Below the pieces are notes generated by a model. That model was given only the letters and a program-made list of their open reading frames with translations, had not been told where the DNA came from and did no database searches. From positions 11,132 through 55,104 of the IMG/VR virus record IMGVR_UViG_3300003319_000207: a stretch of DNA of 43,973 nucleotides; one strand, 5' to 3'. Shown here in pieces: positions 1 to 8,200 of this stretch. Positions within the stretch are counted from its first letter, which is position 1; each line of letters opens with the position of its first letter. The position numbers and the translations under genes were made by a program. This DNA comes from a virus.

Positions 1-1
1 T

Positions 2-412
2 ATTGAGACCGAGCAGCGTCAGAGCAAGAAGGGCAACCCCATGCTCGTCCTCACCTACGAGATCTGCGACCCGCCGGTCGTCACTCTCAAAGATGGCGCC
101 AAGATTCGCGTTCAAGGTCTCCAGCTCCGGGACTACATCGTCCTCCAGGACAGCGGCCTCTCGCGCTTGAAAGCCCTTCATGTGGCCTTGGGCCTCCCGC
201 TCAACGTCGACACCGACAACCTGCCGGTGAACGACTACCGAGGCAAAGCCTTCCAAGCGATCCTCAAGACCGAAGTGGACGTCATGAAAAAATCCGGGAC
301 CGAGGAGCCGATCCTCAACCCCGAAACCGGCGCCCCGTTCGAGAGCTACAACTATCGCGTGGAGAAACTGCTTGCACGACTGCCGGCGCAGGATCGGGCA
401 ATGCCTTTTTAA
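2..412 (+). CDS. DUF669-like phage replication/ssDNA-binding-associated protein (5' end missing)
   Basis: The reading frame is open from the first bases of the window, so the N-terminus lies upstream and only the last ~136 residues are visible. The layout resembles phage DUF669 proteins: a Lys/Gly stretch (QRQSKKGNPML) followed by the strand LVLTYEICD, then a small domain ending in an acidic/Asn-Tyr tail. DUF669 proteins usually sit between a RecA/AAA-type ATPase and the helicase or polymerase genes and are thought to bind single-stranded DNA during replication or recombination; that role is family knowledge, not shown here. It heads the block leading to the DNA polymerase, which supports the call. 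The stop codon TAA is followed by about 75 bp with no gene. Confidence 0.6.
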   Translation: METEQRQSKKGNPMLVLTYEICDPPVVTLKDGAKIRVQGLQLRDYIVLQDSGLSRLKALHVALGLPLNVDTDNLPVNDYRGKAFQAILKTEVDVMKKSGTEEPILNPETGAPFESYNYRVEKLLARLPAQDRAMPF

Positions 413-488
413 AACGCATAACCTTTTGCCCTCGCCGGCCGAGCGACAACACCAGGCACGTTCGAATCATAAGTTTGCTTGGTGCGCG

Positions 489-647
489 ATGACGCCGGCG
501 GGGGCAACTATTCTTAACATGATATTTCCAATAGTTGCGCTGATATTTTGCGGCGTGGCGTTGATGTGGCAAATCTACAAGCTTGGCTATCAGCATGGCG
601 TGATTGACACGATGCGCCAGGAAAGGCTTCAGGATGACAACCGATGA
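489..647 (+). CDS. small single-pass membrane protein
   Basis: A 52-residue protein with one strongly hydrophobic segment (about residues 10-29, MIFPIVALIFCGVALMWQIY) and a short charged C-terminal tail ending in QERLQDDNR. A later in-frame ATG at 519 would begin right at the hydrophobic segment and is an equally possible start; neither has a clear ribosome binding site. The gene overlaps the next one by 14 bases, so it is read with the replication genes. No family is recognised. Its size and topology would suit a small inner-membrane accessory protein or a holin-like product, but nothing in the sequence shows a role in lysis. Confidence 0.45.
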   Translation: MTPAGATILNMIFPIVALIFCGVALMWQIYKLGYQHGVIDTMRQERLQDDNR

Positions 648-1077
648 AATGGTTCAGGCGTGGGCGGGGATGGACATGCAAGCCCGCTTTGAGATGACCT
701 GCATGTTCTTTCCGTTCGACAAGCTTAACCGAAACGCAGCTGTTCGCCTCGGCATGATGCTCGTCAGTGCTGATTGTTGGCAGCACTTTCCACCATCCTA
801 CATGGAATATTTCATCAAGATGCACACGAAGGACCGGCTTTCCGGCACTGTGAAACCTGCAGGGTCATTGCTTCCTGATGTGGAAATGTTGCATGAGCTT
901 TTTGCTCCGTCGGTAGAGTCTATTGAATCCCAATACCAGGAATACATGGAGAGGTTGCAAACGCAGCGACAGGCTCAAAAACAGGCTCAAAAACAGGCTT
1001 CCCCCATCATCTACACCGACGGAACCTCCGTCATTCCGCAGACCTGGTGTCAGATTGCCGTGGATAAGACCACATGA
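634..1077 (+). CDS. hypothetical phage protein with Gln/Ala/Lys repeat
   Basis: A 147-residue protein. The ATG at 634 is preferred over upstream alternatives because purine-rich AAAGGCTTCAGG lies just before it. The N-terminal two thirds look like a compact helical domain rich in Met and aromatic residues (DMQARFEMTCMFFPFDK). Near residues 108-121 a short tandem repeat, QAQKQAQKQA, is produced by 12-bp direct repeats in the DNA, and a C-terminal segment (SPIIYTDGTSVIPQTWCQIA) follows. It overlaps the next gene by ATGA. No family is recognised; its place just before the DNA polymerase suggests an early replication accessory protein. Confidence 0.6.
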   Translation: MTTDEMVQAWAGMDMQARFEMTCMFFPFDKLNRNAAVRLGMMLVSADCWQHFPPSYMEYFIKMHTKDRLSGTVKPAGSLLPDVEMLHELFAPSVESIESQYQEYMERLQTQRQAQKQAQKQASPIIYTDGTSVIPQTWCQIAVDKTT

Positions 1078-1265
1078 GCGCTCTCCGAACTTTTCGCCGC
1101 ACTTTGGCTTGGCGCAAACGCCAGGAGGAACTCCGCGTGGCGCGTGACGTTGCGCAACGCTTAGATCCCGAGACGGCTCGCCGCGAAACTTGGTTCGATC
1201 CTGACAAGGACGTTAAGTTTTACGATCCTGATACGAGAGAATGGTATTCTCTGCCCATCGAATGA
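1074..1265 (+). CDS. small basic hypothetical protein
   Basis: A 63-residue protein, very basic in its first half (RTFRRTLAWRKRQEELR) and acidic and aromatic in its second half (WFDPDKDVKFYDPDTREWY). The start overlaps the previous stop as ATGA and the stop overlaps the polymerase start as ATGA, so it is translationally coupled on both sides. No domain is recognised. The basic N-terminus could contact nucleic acid or the polymerase, which is only inference from composition and position. Confidence 0.55.
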   Translation: MSALRTFRRTLAWRKRQEELRVARDVAQRLDPETARRETWFDPDKDVKFYDPDTREWYSLPIE

Positions 1266-3745
1266 GACACCTTCCAACACTCCCCTATAGCGGCCTTACC
1301 ATCGTCCTGGACCGCCGCAGCCGCTTCGACGAACCCGACCGTCTCCTCTGTGGCCAAGCCGGCAGCTTCTTTGACAGCGCCCTTGGCATGCCCCGGGCCG
1401 CTTGTGACATCCGCCTCTGGTCCACCTTGGAGGAAGGCTGGCTTCCCGGCACCCGCGTTGTTCTCCTGCTGGGCGAATGCTTCACTGCATTCCAGGACGA
1501 TGCCAATTTGAACCAGCTCCGGGGATCGCCATGGCAAAGCGACGGCAAAGTGTTCGTCGCCACCTACGCACCCCAGGATGCTCTCGACCGCAAGGACTAC
1601 TTCAGCGACGACACCGAATCCACCGCCCGCCGCGACGACGATAAAACCACTGGCGCCACCACGCGTCGCCAAAACTGGCCCTTCTGGATGCGCCGCGACA
1701 TCGGCAAGGCCATCGACATTTTGCGTAACGGTTTGCATGTCGCTCAGTTTGAAGAACCGCAGTTCGCCCCGGTCGCCACCCTCGAGCAGGAGCTTTCCCG
1801 GACGCGCGACACCCACCTTTTCCTGGACATCGAAACCGACAGCCAGCTTCGGCTCACCTGCCTGGGCTATAAGTTCAGAGGCCAGCCCACACGTGTCATC
1901 CCGATGTTTCAGACACACCGGCCAAGCGATGGTTACTACCACGGCCGCTTTGACACTGCCCGACTGCTGCGTGCCTTGGCCGTCGCAATGTCCCAGAACA
2001 CGACCGTCATCCACAACGCCCTCTTCGACCTGTTCGTCCTGGCATGGCGCTACGGCATCCCGCCCGGCCACCGCATCATCGACACCATGCTCCTGCAGCA
2101 CCGGCTCTACCCTGACCTTGAGAAATCCCTTGGCCACTGCCTCTCACTCTACACGCACCAGCCTTACCACAAAAGCGAAGGTATTTTCGAGCCTCACAAC
2201 CTCGAACAGGCCCAACAGCTCTACAGCTACAATGCCAAGGACGTCCAGTCCCTGGAGCTGCTCCTTCCCATCATGCAGCAACATGCTGCCAAGCTGGACG
2301 CCACTGAAAGCGCCGCTCACGCCTGTAGCATGGTCCGGCCCTACCTGACGGCCATCCTTCAGGGCCTGCGCCTCGACGTCCCCCACATCCGCGACCGCAT
2401 CACCGACAACCTTTTGAAGCAGCAGCAAGTTCGCCGGCTCATCGGGATCGCCTGCGGCTACGACCTGAATCCCAACAGCCCAAAGCAGGTCAGCCAATAC
2501 CTCTACGACAAACGCTTCGGCATGGGTTACAAGAAACCGCCGAAAGACCCCACCAACGAGAAGACCCTTTTCACCCTGCGCCTGAAGCATCCCAACCCAG
2601 CCATCGGCGCCATCCTCGAATATCGCCGGTGCAGCAAAGAGAATGGCCAGCTCGGCTTCAACTTCTGGCCTGGGCCTCGGTCCACTTGTGACTACTCTGC
2701 GCCACGCACTACCACCGGCTACAACCTCGCTGGCACCAACACCTTTCGGCTGGCATCGCGCGCTCTACTTGGCCAGTGGGGAAGCAACCTTCAGAACCTC
2801 CCGAAGCATCTGCGCAAGCTCGTCCTGCCCGATCCCGGCAAGGTGTTCGTCCAGGTGGACCAGGCTGGCGCCGAAGCCCTGATCGTTGCCTACCTTTGTG
2901 ACCACCGGCGCTACCGCGAAATGTTCCTCCAGGGCATCAAGCCCCACGTCTACGTCGCCCTCCACATGTTTCGGCTCGCTTGGGAAAACGAACTCGGCTT
3001 CTCGCTTCAGGACTACTGTGACGCCCCAATGGACAAACTCACGTCGCTCTCCCGCTGGGCCGAAGTGGATGAAGTTATCAAGGCGAGCGACGACTGGCCC
3101 GCGTCGCGCCGCTACTACTATCTTGCCAAGCAGACTTGCCACAGCTCAAACTACGGCATCAAGGCGCCCACCTTCCGACTTAACGTATTACAAAAAAGCG
3201 ATGGCAAAATTGCCCTCTCGCTCAGCGACGCTCAGCATTTCCTGGACGTCTACCACAGCCTTTTCCCGGAGATTCGCAGCTGGAACCAAGATGTCACTCA
3301 ACAGGTCTTGCGCACCCGCCTTCTGCGAAACCTATTTGGCCACCCCCGGCAGTTCACCGGCCACCTGGACGACAGCGCCCAAAAGGAATGGTTCGCTTTC
3401 ATACCGCAGTCCACCGTCGGCACCATCACCAACTTCGCGTTCGTCGAACTGCAACGCCAGGTGGAAGCTGGTACGCTCCCGGCCGACGTTCTCCAGAACA
3501 ACCACGACTCAGTGCTGCTCCAGTGCCTCCCACAGGACGTCGACGTGGTTGCTCGTGCCGCGAGTGCCGCCCTCAATCGGCCTCTCGTGTCGCCCCGCAC
3601 CGAAATGTTTTTTATGCGCAGTGAAGCCTCCGTTGGAGAGACGTGGGGCGACATGCATAAATGGAAACCAACAACCCCAAGCCAAACCAAGGAGACCTAT
3701 GACAATCGAGGAACTGCAACGCAAAATTGCCATGTGGCAGCGTGA
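1262..3745 (+). CDS. family A DNA polymerase with 3'-5' exonuclease and N-terminal UDG-like domain
   Basis: This is the replicative DNA polymerase of the phage, 827 residues from the ATG that overlaps the previous stop; a start at 1241 would add seven residues. The exonuclease motifs are intact: DIET near residue 189 (Exo I), HNALFD near 250 (Exo II) and YNAKD near 323 (Exo III). The polymerase motifs are motif A with Asp near 530 (VDQAGAEA), motif B as K.....YG near 623-632 (CHSSNYG) and motif C as HDS near 747. There is no 5'-3' nuclease domain. The first ~130 residues instead resemble a uracil-DNA-glycosylase fold C-terminal half (LLLGECF, RGSPW, VATYAPQDAL), where UDGs carry TYHPS; the catalytic His of that motif is absent. 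The last 47 bases overlap the next gene in another frame. Confidence 0.93.
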   Translation: MRHLPTLPYSGLTIVLDRRSRFDEPDRLLCGQAGSFFDSALGMPRAACDIRLWSTLEEGWLPGTRVVLLLGECFTAFQDDANLNQLRGSPWQSDGKVFVATYAPQDALDRKDYFSDDTESTARRDDDKTTGATTRRQNWPFWMRRDIGKAIDILRNGLHVAQFEEPQFAPVATLEQELSRTRDTHLFLDIETDSQLRLTCLGYKFRGQPTRVIPMFQTHRPSDGYYHGRFDTARLLRALAVAMSQNTTVIHNALFDLFVLAWRYGIPPGHRIIDTMLLQHRLYPDLEKSLGHCLSLYTHQPYHKSEGIFEPHNLEQAQQLYSYNAKDVQSLELLLPIMQQHAAKLDATESAAHACSMVRPYLTAILQGLRLDVPHIRDRITDNLLKQQQVRRLIGIACGYDLNPNSPKQVSQYLYDKRFGMGYKKPPKDPTNEKTLFTLRLKHPNPAIGAILEYRRCSKENGQLGFNFWPGPRSTCDYSAPRTTTGYNLAGTNTFRLASRALLGQWGSNLQNLPKHLRKLVLPDPGKVFVQVDQAGAEALIVAYLCDHRRYREMFLQGIKPHVYVALHMFRLAWENELGFSLQDYCDAPMDKLTSLSRWAEVDEVIKASDDWPASRRYYYLAKQTCHSSNYGIKAPTFRLNVLQKSDGKIALSLSDAQHFLDVYHSLFPEIRSWNQDVTQQVLRTRLLRNLFGHPRQFTGHLDDSAQKEWFAFIPQSTVGTITNFAFVELQRQVEAGTLPADVLQNNHDSVLLQCLPQDVDVVARAASAALNRPLVSPRTEMFFMRSEASVGETWGDMHKWKPTTPSQTKETYDNRGTATQNCHVAA

Positions 3746-3887
3746 CCCTGACCGCACCGAAATTGAAGTCCAAGTGCGCGTCAACGGCGACCGTGAAACT
3801 GTCCGCGTCGTCGAGATAAAGCCGCTCGACAGCCGGCATATCGCGCTCGTCACCGAACCCTTCACCCTTGAACAAAATGCAGCTTAG
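3699..3887 (+). CDS. small hypothetical protein
   Basis: A 62-residue protein overlapping the 3' end of the polymerase gene by 47 bases. The start is fixed by an excellent ribosome binding site (AAGGAG, three bases plus a short spacer before ATG). The sequence starts with an amphipathic helix (MTIEELQRKIAMWQRD) followed by beta strands with regular alternation (EIEVQVRVNGDRETVRVVEI). No family is recognised. Codon use and coupling to the ATPase gene 14 bases downstream indicate a genuine gene. Confidence 0.65.
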   Translation: MTIEELQRKIAMWQRDPDRTEIEVQVRVNGDRETVRVVEIKPLDSRHIALVTEPFTLEQNAA

Positions 3888-3901
3888 AGAGCACCAGTGC
3901 C

Positions 3902-5206
3902 ATGACCAACCTACAACACTGGTTTCACTATCTCTGCGACCTGGAGAGCCCTGATAGCTATATTGAGTGGAGCTACTACGCCATGGTGGCTGCCGCTTTG
4001 GAGCGCCGTGTCTGGCTCGGCCAGGACGAGAACGCCATATTCCCGAACATCTACCTGCTGCTGGTGGGGCCGCCAGCAACCGGCAAAACTCGCAGCATGA
4101 GTTTCGCCGAGTCCACCCTGCGGCTTCTCCAGCACTATAACCCTAACCTTAAGAAACTGGTGAGCCGGCTCCACTTCGGCGCCGACATGACCACCAAGGA
4201 AGCCATCGTCAGGCAACTCACCTTCGCAGCCTCTGACGTCCCTCACGGTGACTCCACTTACACCCACTCCTCCATGATCTTCCTCGTAGAGGAGCTTTCC
4301 ACCCTCATCAAAAGCAACGATGCGGACATGGTCGGAGTCTTCTGCAAGCTCTATGATGCCCGCAACTTCCTCTACATCACCAAGGGCCAGGGCACCGACG
4401 ACATCAAAAACGTCTGCCTCTCCATGCTGATGTGCACCACCCCGGACCACATCCGGGAATGCTTCAGCAATAAGGTATTCACACAAGGCTTCGCCTCCCG
4501 TTGCGTCGTAGTTTACGAGGAAGAGCCTCGCTTCCGCCGAATCCACCAGGGCTTTACCGATGCCCAGCGCCAGGCCCGCACCAATGTCGAGAACCACTTG
4601 CGAAAACTCTCCGCACTTTGCGGCTCCGCCACCTACTCTCCAGAGGCGGCCGCCATTGAGCGCGAACTCCACGAAAATAACCGCCTTGAAACAACCCGCG
4701 TCAACGACGATCCCAAGCTCGACCACTACTACAGCCGCAAGCTCATACACTGGCGCAAACTCTCCATGCTCATGCACTTTGGCGAAGTCCCTGAGCTGGG
4801 CATCCCAATCAGCCTTGAAACTTGCCAGCGTGCCTTGCGCCTCTTGACTGTGACCGAAAGCCACATGCACACCGCCTTCGCCGGCATCACCAACAACGCT
4901 GCCCGCACCTTCATTGACCGCATCCAGCATGTCCTGCGCACCGAGGGCGAAAGCACCGTGAAGAAGCTGCGCATCAAAACCGTCGACCTGGGCCGCAAGG
5001 AACTTTTTGAGGAAGCGCTCGACCATTTGGTGAAGACCGACCAAGCGATCATGACAGCTGCCGGCACCTACCGGCTCATGCAACCAGGTGTGTCACGCAC
5101 TGACCGGGCACTGCGCGAACTCTTGGGACCGTCTAGTAGTAACGGGTCTTCCCATGCTTCGGACGCTTTGCAATCGTCACCTCGTGAGTATGCAGCTCAT
5201 GTTTGA
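3902..5206 (+). CDS. DUF3987/primase-helicase-type ATPase
   Basis: A 434-residue P-loop ATPase. Walker A is GPPATGKT near residues 55-62 and Walker B is IFLVEELS near 126-133, with a helical C-terminal part. The arrangement matches phage DUF3987-type proteins, in which a RecA/AAA+ helicase-like domain works with or replaces the replicative primase-helicase. It follows the DNA polymerase in the same operon, so it probably powers unwinding or priming of phage replication. No separate zinc finger or TOPRIM primase motif is visible in the window. The 3' end runs 74 bases antisense into a small gene of the opposing operon. Confidence 0.75.
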   Translation: MTNLQHWFHYLCDLESPDSYIEWSYYAMVAAALERRVWLGQDENAIFPNIYLLLVGPPATGKTRSMSFAESTLRLLQHYNPNLKKLVSRLHFGADMTTKEAIVRQLTFAASDVPHGDSTYTHSSMIFLVEELSTLIKSNDADMVGVFCKLYDARNFLYITKGQGTDDIKNVCLSMLMCTTPDHIRECFSNKVFTQGFASRCVVVYEEEPRFRRIHQGFTDAQRQARTNVENHLRKLSALCGSATYSPEAAAIERELHENNRLETTRVNDDPKLDHYYSRKLIHWRKLSMLMHFGEVPELGIPISLETCQRALRLLTVTESHMHTAFAGITNNAARTFIDRIQHVLRTEGESTVKKLRIKTVDLGRKELFEEALDHLVKTDQAIMTAAGTYRLMQPGVSRTDRALRELLGPSSSNGSSHASDALQSSPREYAAHV

Positions 5207-5291
5207 GCTTGTCTTTCTGGACGATACTCAAAGGCGAGGACTTGCTCAACAGGTAGCGGACTTGGCGGGCGGATTTTTGTTTGGAGGGCAT
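5133..5291 (-). CDS. small basic hypothetical protein, antisense overlap with the ATPase gene
   Basis: A 52-residue, Lys/Arg/His-rich protein beginning MPSKQKSARQ and ending GKTRYY. The start lies one base after the stop of the 1319-residue virion protein in the arrangement TGATATG, which also joins two other gene pairs of this operon; this supports translation. It runs convergently 74 bases into the 3' end of the replication ATPase gene on the other strand. No family is recognised. Small basic proteins of this kind often end phage structural operons and could be a minor virion component or nucleic-acid-binding protein. Confidence 0.6.
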   Translation of the reverse strand: MPSKQKSARQVRYLLSKSSPLSIVQKDKLKHELHTHEVTIAKRPKHGKTRYY

Positions 5292-5292
5292 A

Positions 5293-8200
5293 TCAGTATT
5301 TGTAAGCGCCTTTCTTACGCAACTCAGCCGCTATCACGTGAAGGAAGATCGGTGGAACCTGATCCTCAGCAAGACGGCTTTGTATGAAGTCAGCGCGTTT
5401 ATTATGCGGAAGTTTTTTAGCTTCTGCTGCCAAACCGTCAGCGTAATCTCTGGCACTTATGAGATTCTTAACCTCACCCAATCGGCCCGAGGATGCCAGT
5501 GACGAAACTTCCCGAGGTGTATAACGAGTGAGCTGCTGCTGCATGATGTCATTGAGCGACTTGCCTTGAGAAGCGTCGATGGTGCTATTCACAATCGGAT
5601 TCACTTCTTTCAATGCTTCAACAATATTCTTAGCGATCTGGCTTTTAAACAGGTGGAAATCTTCTTGGGGTGGCGCCAGTGGCGCAGCTTGATAAGCCGG
5701 TATCCCAGGAGTCTTGCCTGTTGCTGCAATGGAAAGAAACCGGACAGCTGGCCCTGTAACCTGTGAGATGGCCGTGTTTGCCAGGCTTTGTGCAGCTTCT
5801 GTGGCTGCGATGTTTGGCGACACACCTTGCTGTGCGGCTTCGATCAGTTTTCCAACTCCTGTTATGCGCAGTGTGCGGCCATAGCCTGACAAGGCTCCAA
5901 GCGGAAATGTGTGCGTTTTTCCATCGTCACCTACCCATCCAATGTCGCCAAACTTGGTTCCTTTTGGTCCCTCGGGATGACCGCTTAAGAGCGTATTTAA
6001 AGCAGCTCCAAAAACCACGAAACCAATCCAGCCGCCGATGACGTCAGCTCTCAGCGCAAGTGCTGCCAGGTTGGTTGGAGCCTTGGCTCCAGGCCCTGCA
6101 AAACCTATCCGAACGGCTTCAGATGTGAAGTTTCGCACCGCTGTTGCGAATGGGTTAACCCCAGTTTCTCGCATCCGGCGAACAAACCACGGCTGCAAGC
6201 GTTTGTTATAATTACCAACCCGGTTCACAAACTCCCTGAGCCCAGTCTCAGTGTCAACAACCCAGCCTTGAGCGGCCATGTTTTTGTAGAGTTGTGCTGA
6301 ATCCAATCTCACCGCTTTGTCGATGTTGTTAAGAAGTGGCCCTGACACAACTCCTGTGTAAGGCTCCTTGGCGGCGCCAATTTCCGCCAGCGGCATCAGC
6401 TCTTTGGGGTCATGAATAAACGCACCGATGATGGTCTTGGGAATTGTGTAAACCAGATCGGGCCGCCCCATGGATTTTATGAGCGCGTTGATAAGTGGGT
6501 TTGCCGTGGGTCCAGGCCCCGTAAAAACACGCATCATCAGGTTTGAAGCGTGTGTGGAACCTTCGCTTAAGCCCTTTACTGATTGCGTGGTCATGGCCCT
6601 GGACATGTCAGTGAACACACCCAGGTTTCTTGGTGTGTCCAAACCCATTGCCACACGAGCTTCCTCTGCCAAGCTTTTTCGAACCTGCAGAAACCGGCCC
6701 GTCCAAGGCTTCAACCGAAGCAACATGCTCTCTGTAGGTTCACCTTTGATGGTGAGGTTTTTATCCATCATCTTCTCAGTGATCTCCGCGTTGCCACTAT
6801 CCACCAGCGACTTTATGAACTCGTGCTGCAAGGCAACCGGCATTTCACGTCCAAACCCGTTGGCCATTATCGCATGATAGTTGCCTTCGTAGACTTTGCC
6901 GGTGCCGGCTGCCCGGCGCCCAAACGGGTCTCGCCGCATAAGTGTTGCCAACTGCCTGAACGAAGTAATCTTCCCTGTAGGTATTCCAGGCTGATCCTCA
7001 AAAACTGGCATGAGGTTTATGCGGGCGCCGGTTTGCAGGCCGCGCGTTGGCAATTCAATGTCTGGGTCAAGGCCGTTGGCCTGCCTGAACAGAGGGTCTT
7101 TCTGTTCCTGCCATAGCTGGATGTGTCGCTTGATGGCTTCCTGAACGTCCGGGTTTTTCAGGTAATCCTGATACTCTTGTTCAGTTTTGAATGCTCCCTT
7201 CTCACCAATCATCGTTGAAACCGAGTTTGCTGCGTCGTTATAAAGCAGCGCGTCTTCCCCTTTGCCTGCGGCTAACGCATCTTGCGCTTCTTTCTTATAA
7301 CCTTCTCTGACTGATCGAAGGTTATCTTCGGTGAGAGCACTTCCGAATTTCAGCGGATCAACATCCAGGTCTTCCAAAACCTTGGCGGCAAACTCCAAGC
7401 CCTTGGCCTTGGCGACATCAAAGCTGGCCACATATCGGACGCCTTTTTCACCTGTGACCCTGTCTGCGTCGGTAATTTTTGGAAGCGCCTGCATTTCCAA
7501 GCCGCGCTTGAACAACACAACATTCTGAGCCATCTGCTTTAACCACGGAGCGGTTCGAAGATTAAATAGCGTGTCAAAGAATCCAACTGAGTTTGGTGCG
7601 ACGATACCAAGTGGCCGATCTGAAACTGGTATTCCTTCGGCTTGGTAGTGGACGCCAGCTTGTGGAACCAATGGAGCTGGCAATGTTGAAGCTGTTGTGT
7701 CAGGTGGATTGTCTAGCGGTGGTTCTGGGCTGACTGTGGAGGTTGGCGCAGTAATTGACCCTGTTCGAAGCAGAGATTCTTTTTCTGCGTTAGTCAGCGT
7801 AGGGTCCATCTTTATGGCATCAACAACACTCTGATTTTGCAAGTCAGCATCATTAAAAGTCCTGTTCGGGTTAAGACCTCTGCGAAGCATTTCTTCTCTG
7901 ATGTAATCAGGTAAGGTTGATTTGGACTTCGATGTCTTTGTTACCTCAGTTGGAGCAATGTCAGCTGGCGTTTTGTGAAAAATTACACTACCATAGTCAG
8001 TGTTATCTGCACGGGTTCCTCGCACGTCGATGCCGTCATATCCCAGCTCTTGCATCAAGTAAGTGGCTGGTGTTCTTAGTCCATCGTTTTGACCAGTCTT
8101 GAACAAAGCTTCCACATTCTTCATGGCAGCTACAATCTCTGCCTCAGAGTGTTTAACAAAACCGAGCGAAATTCTGAGACTGGATAACGTTTTCGACCCA

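Noticed and set aside
461-468. TTCGAATC, a tRNA T-loop-like word
   Set aside because: The flanking bases cannot form the T-stem and no acceptor or anticodon arm can be built. No tRNA gene was recognised in the window.
1220-2137. Open frame of 305 codons on the minus strand
   Set aside because: It is antisense to the N-terminal part of the DNA polymerase with all its exonuclease motifs; composition is Val/Gly/Glu-biased as in other shadows.
3911-5083. Open frame of 390 codons on the minus strand
   Set aside because: It is antisense to the replication ATPase, whose Walker motifs are intact, and shows no recognisable domain.
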